Positions 46,601 through 57,088 of a DNA stretch of 64,000 nucleotides are shown in pieces. The notes under the pieces are model-generated. The model did no database searches. It had not been told where the DNA came from and saw only the letters and a program-made list of their open reading frames with translations. The stretch spans positions 1-64,000 of the forward strand of contig VXIS01000048.1 in assembly GCA_008704415.1 (NCBI GenBank), read 5' to 3'. The translations under genes and the position numbers were made by a program. The DNA comes from Sphaerosporella brunnea (lineage: Eukaryota; Ascomycota; Pezizomycetes; Pezizales; Pyronemataceae). Numbering within the stretch: the stretch's first letter is position 1; the number at the start of each line of letters is the position of its first letter.

Positions 46601-47043
46601 GGATCCTGCAGGAATTGAAGACAAAGTTCACCGACATGTTGATTCAAAATCCGTTGCCCAAGCGAACTGGTACCGGAACACCGACTCCGGATTACAACAG
46701 GATCGTTTTGATTAGACACGCCGCAGTACTCGGTTTGGGGGCCTTGGTACAGGCATTCCCTTACACTTCGCCGCCACCGAGCTGGTTGCCTGAAGTCCTG
46801 GCTACGCTAGCTTCAAGAGCTGCCGGAGACCCCGGAATGGTGGGAAAGAGTGTGAAGACTGCATTGGGAGATTTCAAGAAGACTAGGCAGGACACTTGGC
46901 ATGTGGATGTCAAGGTTGGTGCCCCGAAAAATTCGATACAAATAGAAAGGAACACAATGCTGACTTTTGTTATTCGAAAGGCCTTTAGCATTGAACAGTT
47001 GGAAGATCTGGAGGGAGTGTTGTGGAAGAGTTATTTCGCTTAG
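40667..47043 (+). CDS. BLM10: proteasome activator Blm10/PA200
   Basis: Nine exons (40667-41088, 41190-41406, 41457-41574, 41629-43314, 43370-43941, 43991-44884, 44939-45610, 45669-45870, 45920-47043) join without frame breaks to 1968 residues, the size of the family. The N-terminus has the conserved YPYHRYLPYEVEDEAERQRHLDEI and GAVRWTRELRGWLGLKFD. The rest is HEAT-like helical repeats with markers such as LFNLWSMVNRSKTFDV, KTHTLAFIQALTN-like, WFIDVGIERSAHLVDRITRLF and YYVDHDYPGWLVWDKEF. Blm10 caps the 20S proteasome and opens its gate through its C-terminus. The C-terminus here is SYFA, where a Tyr is usual next to last. An acidic insert (DEDTEMKDEDEVDTEADAEGD) occurs near residue 880. Confidence 0.95.
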
Positions 47044-47209
47044 ACGAGCGGAGCCTGAGATGAGTAGATATGTGGTTGTGTGGTTGTGTTTTACGATTGT
47101 AATTTGCTGTGGTAGATATCTACAAGTTGTTCGTGTTGTTCCAGGACCGGATTTTGGAATGGAACAATTTAAAGCCATCGCATAACATGTAGATTACAAA
47201 AAGCTCATT

Positions 47210-48646
47210 TCACTTCACAGGAGATGCATGGCGTCTTCGCCGTTTCTCTGCATCCTGAGCACGGTCCCTTGGCGAGTGCGGCCGCTTCCTCTCCCGGTCA
47301 TCGTCCCGCCCCGGAAAATACGAGTCCCCACCACGACCGCGGTCTCCCCTAGGACCATCGGGCGGTCTTCTCCCACTGTCATCATCCCACCTGCTCCGCC
47401 GAGGACCATCATCCCGCCTCCTATCACCATCATCCCGTGGCGTCAGGTCACCGCAATCAAAATCGCGATCATCCCGCCTGTTGCGATCCGCACCTTGCCG
47501 CCCGCCTGGCCCTCCTTCCCGCCTTCCCCTATCATCCGGCTTGAACCTCTCATCTACTCCCGAAGCAATGGGGACCCTGTTGCCACCCGTCCCAGCCCCC
47601 CCAAACCCGGCTTCACCGAACCCCTTCTTCTTGACCCGTGGATTATCGCCCATCAGCGTGGTATCCTCCGCCGCAAGATGTGTCCACTTAGTCCTCCCCC
47701 TCTTTCCCACCTCATCTCCACGAACTTGCATATACTTCGGCAAGACCTCCCTGTTCTTCGCCCTATCTTCGACTTCGGCAGTTGCATAATTCCGCTTCAA
47801 AATATCGGCATCCTGATAGAAAGCTCCCTTGTGATAGAATTTCTGCATGAAGCCCATCTTCCCCCGACTCTCCATCTTTTCCTTTCTCTGCTCGCGTACG
47901 AACTCTAGATCTTCCTTTTCTCGGAGTGCAGGGTCCATTTCTCGTCGTCGCTCGATCTCGGCGCGCTCCTTCTCAATTGCCGCAAGCGCTTCTCGTTCAC
48001 GTTTGATTCGTGTCAGCTCCCGTAGCTTCCAGGCAGCTCGCTCCGCTGCTGGGTCGAGGTTGTCAGTGTCGTCAATTCCTTCGCCTTCTTCGCCTTCATC
48101 GTGAAAACCTCTACGGCCCGCAGCTCTAGCCTCCGCATCACGCTTGAGATGCGCTTCCAGCAGCTCGGCGGCCTCCTTTTTACGCCGCTCCTCCTCCGCA
48201 GTCTTCTCATCCACCTCGGTGGTGGCAGCGGCGCCGCGTTTCGCCTTCGGAACGAAAGTAGGTCGTAGCAGGACTTTCCGGGGCGCCTCCTCTTCTTCCT
48301 CTTCCTCTTCCTCCTCGGACTCTTCTTCCCCAGAAGACTCCTCGGTGGTGTACTCATCCGCACTCCCCTTCTCTGCCTCAGCCTTCTTTTTCTCCTCCTC
48401 GATACGCGCCGCTTCGGCGGCTGCACCTTCTTGGAACCGCTTGCTGAGATCTACATCTTTCAATGCTGGCGCGGCGGCGGGTTTCTTCTTGATGTAGACC
48501 GGCTTTGGTGGCGGCGCGTGAGCTTCGGCTTCGGATTCGCTTTCGGACTCTTCTTCGGAAGAGGAGACAGAATCAGGAGCGACAGGCTTGCCCGGTCGGT
48601 ATCGTGGAGCACGAACTGGGTTCGCGGTCATGCGTTTGGGTGGCAT
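47210..48646 (-). CDS. MFAP1: spliceosomal protein MFAP1 family
   Basis: A single 478-codon exon on the minus strand. It starts MPPKRMTANPVRAPRYRPGKPV, followed by an acidic Ser/Glu stretch and a run of about ten Glu (residues 110-125). The conserved MFAP1 region (about 150-360) has helical charged segments, then EREALAAIEKERAEIERRREM, and the signature MGFMQKFYHKGAFYQD..ILKRNYATAEVEDRAKNREVLPKYMQVR. FGRxGRTKWTHL-like and DTTLMGDNPRVKKKGFGEAGFGG follow. The tail is Arg/Asp-rich. MFAP1 is a B-complex spliceosome component in the nucleus. The lack of introns is unusual among its neighbours. Confidence 0.92.
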   Translation of the reverse strand: MPPKRMTANPVRAPRYRPGKPVAPDSVSSSEEESESESEAEAHAPPPKPVYIKKKPAAAPALKDVDLSKRFQEGAAAEAARIEEEKKKAEAEKGSADEYTTEESSGEEESEEEEEEEEEEAPRKVLLRPTFVPKAKRGAAATTEVDEKTAEEERRKKEAAELLEAHLKRDAEARAAGRRGFHDEGEEGEGIDDTDNLDPAAERAAWKLRELTRIKREREALAAIEKERAEIERRREMDPALREKEDLEFVREQRKEKMESRGKMGFMQKFYHKGAFYQDADILKRNYATAEVEDRAKNREVLPKYMQVRGDEVGKRGRTKWTHLAAEDTTLMGDNPRVKKKGFGEAGFGGAGTGGNRVPIASGVDERFKPDDRGRREGGPGGRQGADRNRRDDRDFDCGDLTPRDDGDRRRDDGPRRSRWDDDSGRRPPDGPRGDRGRGGDSYFPGRDDDRERKRPHSPRDRAQDAEKRRRRHASPVK

Positions 48647-48851
48647 CTTTGCAGATAGTTGTGTGGTTGTGGTTGTGGTTGAGTCGCGTGTGATGATGGC
48701 GTCGTGGCGTTAGTTGCGTTAGCGTGGTTTTGTATGGAGAGTCACTCGTGATTGCGGTCATGCATTCTCACTCTGCCCGCTCCAGCCCGCTTCACCAACT
48801 CGCAAATCCGCCCAATTTTTCTTGGCGGAACGCAAAAAGCAGGCGTGATAT

Positions 48852-48966
48852 AAAAAAAACCTGCCGCTCCCGGTCGTTGGAGGAGCGGTAAGGAAACTCC
48901 TGGGACTCGAACCAGCTGTGGAGGGGGTGCGGAGTCCAGCCTATGTTACCGTTAGGCCACGGGGTT
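48852..48966 (-). ncRNA. tRNA-like Pol III unit, possibly a SINE or tRNA relic
   Basis: On the minus strand an A-box match TGGCCTAACGG (949-959 of 48 kb) is followed 36 bases later by a perfect B-box GGTTCGAGTCC (48903-48913). About 50 bases further on there is a run of eight T (48852-48859), a Pol III stop. A D-arm GCCT...AGGC can form, but no acceptor stem closes, the anticodon stem does not pair cleanly and the T-stem lacks a base, so it is not a functional tRNA. A CCGCTCC...GGAGCGG inverted repeat precedes the T run. Confidence 0.5.
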
Positions 48967-49029
48967 TTTTGGTGTACGACTGAGTGTTTTATAGACTAGT
49001 CACTCGCGTCACGTTTCTTCCAGCTGCGG

Positions 49030-49548
49030 ATAGGCAAAGCACCAACCAGCCCATATCTCCAATGGACTGGACGCCGAATGGACAACAAATGCTGGTGGTG
49101 CGGCAGCCGCGACACCCAGACGCGCGACCACCTTTTCAAATTTTGCAAGAGGTGGAAAGAAGAGCAGATAATCCTTTGGGAGGCTGTGAAGGAGGCCATG
49201 GGGGGCAAGAAACGGTGGCTGGTCACCCCGACCACCGCGCTGATGGCAGACGAGCGGTGCACGGAGGCTATAATGGTTCTCCTAAGCACCACCAAAGTTG
49301 GGGCATGGCCAGACAAGGGCACAATGTTGTGAAATTCCCTTACACTATTTCCTCTTTCCTAGGTCCGCTACTGTGATGGCTCTCTTTGTTTTTGTCATTC
49401 ACCTGGTGTGATTTCCTTGGTCACCTTTCCTTAGACGCGCCGCAGGCACCAGCAGTAGGCTTAGGCCTAAGGCGTAGCATAGCCACGTCTCTCTTATATG
49501 TCATGGCCGCAAGCGGCCGAATACAATATGATTAAAACAAGGAAAAAA
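49030..49548 (+). mobile_element. LINE 3' fragment with zinc-knuckle ORF2 terminus
   Basis: The plus-strand frame 49078-49332 encodes the end of a LINE ORF2 protein. It has a CCHC-type knuckle, CWWCG...TRDHLFKFCKRWK, then TPTTALMADERCTEAIMVLLSTTKVGAW and a stop. A 3' UTR follows, ending CATGGCCGCAAGCGGCCGAATACAATATGATTAAAAC with an A-rich tail (49501-49548). UTR and hairpin match the 19.8-kb copy closely (GGCCTA, CTGCTGGTGCC, CTAAGGAAA in common). It is a 5'-truncated insertion whose remaining coding end is still open. Confidence 0.8.
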
Positions 49549-51573
49549 GTGTTTTATAGGCTATGAACCCCGTCTGGCACCTTACATTTCCTTCCTCAGC
49601 GGCTATCTTTCCTTTTCTTCATCATTCACCGTCTCTGTACATGTAATCAACATCCATATTCATATTCTCACTACACCCAACGAATTCGCGAAGTGTCACC
49701 GTAGCAAGCCATAAACCAACAATATCTTCTCCAGCAGTTTCCATTGCTGAGGGTACTTCACAGTTACTCGCCCGCACCAGGTTGTGGACCATCCCCCTCG
49801 ATCGAAAACCTCACAAGCAGTGAGACCCAAAGGTTATTTTCCCCTTTCCAGTCCTATATTCCTCCATTATATACCGCCGACGTTACCACGTTTCCAATCG
49901 CTGCGAGTGGTCCACAGCATGTAAGTCTTGGATCTTGTAGCGAGAAACAATCGTGACGGGTGGCTCGGAAAGAGATGTATATATCCGGCCGGCAATGGTG
50001 TCAATTGTTCAAGCGAGGTGTCAGGTGAATACTTTGACTCTGGCTGAGCTTGAGTTGGTGGGCTGGCCAGAAGCAGCACATAGGTACTTGGCACTAGGTA
50101 CGAGTACTGGGTGAGTAGCAGCTGTATCATCAAGTGTCAAGCCCGCCTTTGGGTGGTGAATCAACAAGTCCTTAACGTTACTGTTTACCGTCGGCGTCCC
50201 TAGCATAGATACCATACACTCGACTATCTAGGGCGGGGGGATACTCATCAATCAGAAGAATTTTCGACTCAAATAGCCGTCGTCTTAGAATTGCTTGATT
50301 TGCCTGTGCACAGTCTAGAGACTCCATACCAAAACATCATCCGGCCCCAAAGCGCAGTACGCAACTTATCCAAGCTCGCTCATGCAAATGATCTGCAACT
50401 TGAACGCCACCAAACCAGCGGGCTTTGTTTGTTTGTGATCAAGTTTATTGTCTGTATGCGACCGCGAACGATCATGACAGACCCCCCCCTCCCCTCTCTT
50501 CTCCAGAAAAAAACCCCGTGGGCTCGTACATAAGCGAGCTCCATAGGTAGTGATGAAACAAACGTTACATGAGACACATGAATACGAAAAACGAACACTA
50601 CCAGTAACCCTACTCCATCCGCACCACCCACCTTCGTTTTCGTTTGCTAGATACCCTACCCCGAGCTCGTGGCGGGTGGATCCTTTCCGGCGCGAACCTC
50701 CCAAATCACCACCCGGAGTTTTTGACCACCGGCGCGTACTCTACATATGACTTTCTTTCCGGATCATTTTCTTGCCAAGCATGCCGTGCGAGTACTATGT
50801 CACAACGGATGATCAATCCTCCGCGCCCGCCGCGGCACGCTGCGATCTATGACTCCCTGCCTCCGTGTTGTAGGTACATATTTAGAGTAGGAGGTACTTA
50901 AGGGTATGTAGATCCTTGGGGGCCATGATCGTCGTCGTGCTATGTAGACGTCAAGTGTGCGTAACACTCTGGAACATCCATGCCATGCGGCGGGCAATGC
51001 CAATGCTCACATACAGCAAGGAAGGATGAGCGGTTACTATCAATTTGCAATCACGGTCAATACCGTATGCTTCAACAATTTGTATAGTACAAATCTCAAA
51101 TACAAAAAAAAAAAAAAAGAGAACAACTTGCAAGAGGTAGTTGAGTAAGTAAGTATATATAAGAACAAGCAGCAGTGATGGTGTTTGTCGAACTCCTGAT
51201 AATGAAGATAGAGAGAAACGATGGTATAAGACCTGCAGGCAAAACAGACACAAAAGAGAAGCAACGAGACCTGACATAGGGTGGGTATGCAAAACATGTT
51301 CGGTCAAAAACAAGACGATGAAAAACAATGAACCAAACCTCCAAAATGAAAATCAAAGACGACAAGACAAGTGACAAGCTGTATGTTACATCGGACCAAA
51401 AATGAGAAGCGTCTCAACGCCTCGACAAAGACAAAATAAAACTCCGACCCACCCAAAAAGCGCCCTTATAAACACCCAGACCGAACTTTTTATAGTCGTA
51501 GCTTCGTTAATGATAGTTGTACAAAGTAACGAGAGGTGAGAGTAATGGTGAGAGTAATGATATGGAGGGTCTC
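49549..51573. other. 2-kb gene-free stretch
   Basis: No supported gene. A run of 15 A lies at 51104-51118. The part next to 51573 is the 3' flank of the following minus-strand gene. Confidence 0.5.
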
Positions 51574-53334
51574 CTAACGCCCAGAGCGCTTGAAGATGTT
51601 GCTTATCATGGCCCTCAGCCCGAAGCGACCCTTCTTTCCCTTTTCTCGGCCCTTTCCTAGATCAAGTGGTGATGGAGATCTCGTATTTGCCCCACTGTTG
51701 TCACCTTGTGTTGGTGGCTGGAGGTAGTCGGAGGGATCTCTCACAAGAGGCACTGGAGTCGAGTGTCTATTGCGTCCGGGAAAGCTTTTAGACACGCCAG
51801 CCGTCATAGGGAGCGCTGCAGGTGGAGGAACACTGGCGGGGCGTGCTGGGCGGAGCTCTGGAGGGGCCAGTCTGGCGGCTGCCTGAGGTTGCTCGAATAC
51901 TGGCTCGGGAATGTTCGGCGTTGCACTCCTCCCAAGTGCCCGCGAGAGACGATTTGGTGTCGAGACACTTCCAATGGACTTTGCACGTTGGGGGAGAACT
52001 GTCGATTCGGAACTGCCACTACTTGTAGTTGCATGGTGGGCGATCAACGACCCATTTCGCGCCAGTCTCTTGCTTGAAGGTTCGTCTGCAACGATGTTGT
52101 TGCCATCGATGGTGAAAGAACCTGATGTTGATCGCGTGCGAAACGTCGCAACTGTGGGCGACGTTGGCAAGGTAGTTTCATCCGCCGTTGGGCGAGCAAC
52201 TCCGGATGTAAAACCTTCCCGAATAGCAACCCATGTCCCAGTGACAACGATGAGCTCCCTCAACTGCTCAGATATTTCACAGTACTGAGGGCCATCATCA
52301 CAGGAAATGTCAACGTCCATGAGGGAAGCAGGCGGAGTATTCGCCGGCGAGTTGCAAGGCGAGTTGATGTTGTTCGCAGGATGCCGGTCAAGCACATCGA
52401 TGCTGTGCGGTCTCATCCAAGCCAAGATCGGCCTTTTTCGAGTTACATTGTCCAATATGCTGAACTGGTATCTCCGTTCCTCGGGCTCGGGGTTGATGCG
52501 TTGATGGACACTCTGGTGAGATTTCCTCCGCGAGTTGGGAAGCCACTTTGCAACCCTCATCACCCCGTTCGGCTCATGAGCAACAAATTCATATCCACCG
52601 GAAGCCAAGGGGCTCGCCTCCCAGACAAGTCCATCCGCAAACCGAATCATCGTCGTCCGGGTTCCCTTGCCTTCCTCTCCTGCAACCCGCCGGTACGCGT
52701 GCGAAACCGATGCCACCACCCGTCTCGAACTCAAATCCTCGTCATCCTCACTATCCTCCCCTTGGCCCTTGGAGCCCTCATACCGTTCACTAGTCACAAA
52801 CACGAGATCCTGCTGTCCGGCGCCGTGCAAAAGCTGACCAACCCTCTTCAGCTTTGACCCCAAAACAAAAGACGGCAGCACATCTAAAGTCGGTAATGCT
52901 CTGGAGCTGTTGCTGGATACCTTTTGGAGTTGAAGGATCAAGGACCGCTCGGCCCTCGTGCATTGTCGATGCCGGGCATGGGAGCCCGGAGGTGGCTGTG
53001 CAAGGTAAAAACTCGTCTTGGTCCGCGGCGGTTTCTTCTGCGGTGGAGCGGCAGGGGTCGTGGATATCGCTTCCTCGGGGACGGTGGATACGGGCGAAGA
53101 ATAACCCGAGAGTCTGTTCATTGGATCCGCAGATGTTTCTTTCCAATATCTGCTCACTAGAGATGAAGGGGAGAATTCGTGGCCGTGGGCGGCTGCGGCG
53201 TCTGCAGTAAACAATGTCAAGAATGACATTTCCGTTACCGTTCGCATCTGTAGGCCAGGCCACAGCGGAGAAGCAGAAAAGAGAAGTGAAGGCTCCCTCC
53301 CTGCTAACTCGGCCGGTTTGCAAGGAGGATACAA
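51574..53334 (-). CDS. conserved fungal protein of unknown function
   Basis: One uninterrupted minus-strand frame of 586 codons. The first in-frame ATG is at 53332-53334, but the segment starting at the ATG of 53119-53121 (MNRLSGYSSPVSTVPEE) looks more like a real N-terminus. The upstream part may be leader. I recognise no catalytic motif. Two folded-looking blocks stand out: RSLILQLQKVS...LPTLDVLPSFVLGSKLKRVGQLLHG and TTMIRFADGLVWEASPLASGGYEFV..MRVAKWLP..RRYQFSILDNVTRKRPILAWM. A Ser/Thr/Pro-rich disordered half follows, and a basic tail KGRFGLRAMISNIFKRSGR. The tail helix could bind membrane or partner, which is speculation. Confidence 0.7.
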   Translation of the reverse strand: MYPPCKPAELAGREPSLLFSASPLWPGLQMRTVTEMSFLTLFTADAAAAHGHEFSPSSLVSRYWKETSADPMNRLSGYSSPVSTVPEEAISTTPAAPPQKKPPRTKTSFYLAQPPPGSHARHRQCTRAERSLILQLQKVSSNSSRALPTLDVLPSFVLGSKLKRVGQLLHGAGQQDLVFVTSERYEGSKGQGEDSEDDEDLSSRRVVASVSHAYRRVAGEEGKGTRTTMIRFADGLVWEASPLASGGYEFVAHEPNGVMRVAKWLPNSRRKSHQSVHQRINPEPEERRYQFSILDNVTRKRPILAWMRPHSIDVLDRHPANNINSPCNSPANTPPASLMDVDISCDDGPQYCEISEQLRELIVVTGTWVAIREGFTSGVARPTADETTLPTSPTVATFRTRSTSGSFTIDGNNIVADEPSSKRLARNGSLIAHHATTSSGSSESTVLPQRAKSIGSVSTPNRLSRALGRSATPNIPEPVFEQPQAAARLAPPELRPARPASVPPPAALPMTAGVSKSFPGRNRHSTPVPLVRDPSDYLQPPTQGDNSGANTRSPSPLDLGKGREKGKKGRFGLRAMISNIFKRSGR

Positions 53335-54050
53335 AAATAGAGGGAAGTAGTCAAGCTGATGGACGAGCTTGTGTCCGGATTACTTTATGCAATTGTGTGA
53401 GTGAGTGAGAGCTGAGAAGGGAGAAAGTGGAAGAGGGTGGTTGGAGGGCGGGATGTTGATTTTGTTGGTTGGCTTATAGGGCTGAGAAGCTTGGGGTTTG
53501 TTGTTTTTGGGGGAGAGAGAAGAAAGTCTCTATGTAGAATACGGCCGGCGCCACCACGAGGAGTACTGGGGCTTTTAGGTATGCAGGCGAACTCAAACCA
53601 GGTCACTAGATGCTGGTTCTTAAGCACAACCGCGAGGATGCAACTGGGGTGGTGGGAGGGGGCTTTTCGGCGAGCGAACATATGTGGGTTGCCAGAAGGG
53701 CTGAATCAGTCTGGCTGGGTTTTGAGTCGTGAGCCATGCATGCATGGCATGGTTTGGCGGCAGAACCAACCCTGAGAACTTGCACGATGGCTTTTCTGGA
53801 CCGGCTCAAAAAACGCCCGGACACGCGCAAAATGACAGGGGCCGCTTTTCCAACCATGTGCGTACTAAATATATGTCTATACGAGTACCAGAGAAGTCCA
53901 ACTGTGTCCTCGCTCACTCGCTCACGCTCTTGACTCTCTTGGCAGTGCAACATGCACGCGTTCTGTCTCAATTCAATCCGCCGGCGCTTTCAGCACTGCT
54001 GCCCCCGTCTTTTCTGTCCGCAACCAGCAAGTGACCACAGAGAATCATGC

Positions 54051-54086
<36 letters not shown>

Positions 54087-55238
54087 ACACCAGCCGCCAA
54101 GGCCCCAAATGCTTGCAAATACACGCCTTGCTTAGGGCATCATGATGTTTCGACTAATCAGGACTTTGCTGAACCAGCTAGGCCTTCAGGCTTCACCTCG
54201 CACGAGTCCTGCCGTCCTATCACAGTGCCGGAAGCTATCTATCCGACCTGGCCCAAGCGGATGATATTTGAAGCCGAAATCCGAGCCAGCGGGCGTAAAC
54301 GGGCGCCTGCTTTCCTATAACTCGCACACTTATGTGGGCATGAAAACTTCTCACCGCGCGAACTCCGCTTTCCACAGCTTAATTGGACTTCAATCGTCAA
54401 CAGAGGCGTATTTGGTTCGCCCCGGAGTTCCTGGTTGCCGCTGCAGAGGACTTTGCTGCGTTGTGACGGCGTGCATGCGAGCGTGACTCCGCGATCTCGG
54501 ATGCTTCAGGTTCCGAGCTCCGTCAAATGTTCTCAAGGATCCGTGAGGCCTCACTATCGGAATCCAGAGGAACTTTTCCGTCCCGGTTCGGTGCCGGTGT
54601 TTCTGAGAGAGTGAATCCTCTCTTCCGTGTTTCGACGGGAGATGAACGTCATAAGCACCGGGCACCTACCGTAGGTAACTACTTAAGTAAGTACTTACTT
54701 ACCTGCCTGGTACTAACCCAAAGCATCAAAACTATCGATCGGGTCGACGGCCACTGGTGCCTCCGATAGACGCTACCGACCAAGGGAAAGCCAGAAGTTT
54801 TTTCAGACACGATCTATGCAACGTGGGATCGAGCGGCGGATTTCAGAACGGCCCGTGCTTTTGATCTCCGTCCGCATCGCATGACCCCACTTTGTTCGGG
54901 GTACAAACACCATCAACAAGCGCGGGGCTCCAACGCTCACCGACACACTCATATCACACAGTTGGCATCATCCATGCTGAAAGCGGCACCTGCCGTAGTT
55001 CGCGATGCTCCCGGGACGCAGTTTTCATGTCTGGAATTCTCCGTGTCGGGGTTTGCAGACAAAAAATCGGAGTTTTATCGGAGTTCCGTGATGGACCTCG
55101 GAGACATGATATGATAATCTGGATATGATAATCTAGCTACCACTTCATGATCACAAAGGCCAACAAATGGCAGAAAAATGTCGAAATCCAACACGAGAAT
55201 AGATGAGAAAACCTGAACACAGATTCAGAAGGCGATGC
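53335..55238. other. 1.9-kb gene-free stretch with A32 run
   Basis: No supported gene. Adenines fill 54052-54083. The palindrome AAGTAAGTACTTACTT lies at about 54684-54699. Short open frames here show no family features. Confidence 0.5.
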
Positions 55239-56002
55239 TTATTCCATCCGCAGAAGCAGCTCTAGGTCTGTGGACAACGGATAGGGCCTCTCCGCTGGAA
55301 CCAACTCACTGGCCTCCTGTACCCTCCCTTCGTCGATCAAAGTCTTCATCTTTTTGGCGCGCTCCGTCACATCCTACATAATTATAAATTCGTTTATATT
55401 AGTCCGGGTTCGCTAGGTACCTGTGACTTGGGGAATAACCTCGATACTGTCGATCCACTCATTCGCCCAGATCTCACTTATGGAAGCTCCTATTCCGATC
55501 TGGATGCTCCGGTAGTCGAGTTTCTCCAGCGAAACCCCGCGCTCCGGATCCCACTGGACCCGAACTTCGCATTTCTTCTCTTGCTCGGAGAGAGTACCCG
55601 TGTGATTATTTGTGACGCAGGCAAGGGAAAGAAGGTGCTCGAAGTGCTCTCGCTTCATTTTTATGGCAAGGATGCGTGCCTGCCTCTCATCTTTGTGCGA
55701 GTACCCGGAGCGGTACCTGATCTCCCGTACACAGTAAGTACCACCACAGAAACACAGATATAAACACAGCACCCGCATCCGGTACCGTGCTTTTGATGGT
55801 GTAACTACATCATCCAGTTCCAACTGGGCTTTATCCAGGTCATCCGAGTGAACTTGAAATGAGGCGACGCTGACAGCTTCTGCCTGGCAACCGCGGGGTC
55901 CGCGATGAGTGCGGAATATGCTTGGTACACAGTTATCGTCCCCGAGTCGTAGAGGGCCCGGATCTGGCGATATGGAGTGGTGTTGGTGGTGGTGGTTGGC
56001 AT
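55239..56002 (-). CDS. DUF4291 family protein
   Basis: Three minus-strand exons (56002-55809, 55716-55440, 55373-55239) give 201 residues, the normal size of this family. Landmarks in order: YRQIRALYDSGTITVYQAYSALIADPAV, FTRMTWIKPSWNWMMYRSGY (made by the first splice), VQWDPERGVSLEKLDYRSIQIGIG, and the ending VPAERPYPLSTDLELLLRME. The activity of DUF4291 proteins is unknown to me; the Trp/Arg/Asp conservation suggests a nucleotide- or nucleic-acid-related role, which is only a guess. The ATG at 56000-56002 is the first in frame. It is divergent from the dynactin p27 gene. Confidence 0.88.
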
Positions 56003-56478
56003 CGATGTGGACGACACTTCTTGTTGATCTACTAGGGTTGTTGGAAGGCTGATGTCCTGGGAAGGAGATATGATTCGTTTGCTGCTTTATGTATGGTGCT
56101 TGAGCGTTCATACTGGATCGTTATGACTGGTTCGTCACTCATACGAGGATAGGGGGCGGAGAAAGCTGGGCATGCGCAGTGTAACCCACGTTGACCAATT
56201 GAAAACCCGGCATCAGCAAACGAGGAGAACTGCAGGCGATCAGTGGATCTTCGTTTCCGTGAGCATGGATTCAGATTTAGGGAGCTGGGAGGGCTCTCTG
56301 TGTGACAGATTAAATATTTCGCCATCAAATGTAAGGATGGGGAGTGCTACGTCATGATTGTACTCCAGATCGTGGCAACAAGCTTTTGACGCGCTTGCTA
56401 CTGGAGCTGTCAAAGTGCTTTGTCGCGACAACACCACCACAGCCACAACCTACGACATCTTGATACTCCCCCGTAATA
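56003..56478. promoter_or_regulatory. shared divergent promoter, DUF4291 / dynactin p27
   Basis: 476 bp between start codons pointing apart. No distinct regulatory motif is claimed. Confidence 0.3.
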
Positions 56479-57088
56479 ATGGCGCCCAAATCCCGCCTCT
56501 CCGAATCCGCAGCTGCTAGACCGCCAGCCATCCTCTCCCCCACTATCCTCATCTCAGATGTCGCGCAGCTCACGGGAACACATCTGATCCGCGTCGGAAA
56601 CCACACCGCCGTCCACCCCCGATGCCGTATCAACTCCTCCGCCGGCCCGATTACGATAGGCGACTATTGCATTCTCAACGAACGCACGCAAATCATAGCG
56701 CCCGACGAGCGCGGGATTGTGCTGGAGAACTATGTGGTTGTGGAAACGAACGCGGTGGTCGAAGCACAGCGGGTCGGCGAGGGGAGCGTGATAGAGGTTG
56801 GGGCAAAGATCGGAAAGGGTGCTGTAGTTGGGAAGGTACGACAATATCTCACACTTCATAGTTCACGTACGCGGAAAGTGCTCACGCAAAGATTAGAATT
56901 GCAAGTTTACGCCGCTTACCACGGTTGCTGATGGTGAGGTCGTCGAGGATGATACGGTTGTGTGGGGTTTTGGTTCTAGGAGGAAGGACATGAGTGGTAG
57001 CAAGGAAGCCAGGAGGAAGCTGGTTGAACGCCAGGTCGAGGGGTTGAAGGCGGTTATTCCGAGTAATCGCGCAAAGTTCATGTCGTGA
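56479..57088 (+). CDS. DCTN6: dynactin subunit 6 (p27)
   Basis: Two exons (56479-56835, 56897-57088) give 182 residues. The sequence is a left-handed beta-helix built of imperfect hexapeptide turns: IRVGNHTAVHPRCRI, GPITIGDYCILNERTQIIAP, IVLENYVVVETNAVVEAQRVGEGSVIEVGAKIGKGAVVGK. The second exon adds NCKFTPLTTVADGEVVEDDTVVWG and a C-terminal helix ending near RAKFMS. This matches p27 better than p25/DCTN5. The subunit sits at the pointed end of dynactin's Arp1 filament and helps cargo binding for dynein, important for nuclear and endosome movement in hyphae. Confidence 0.88.

Noticed and set aside
47220..48660. Plus-strand Pro- and Ser-rich frames
   Set aside because: They are antisense shadows of the Arg/Glu-rich MFAP1 gene.
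48852..48966. A functional tRNA gene
   Set aside because: A- and B-boxes match, but acceptor, anticodon and T stems do not pair properly.
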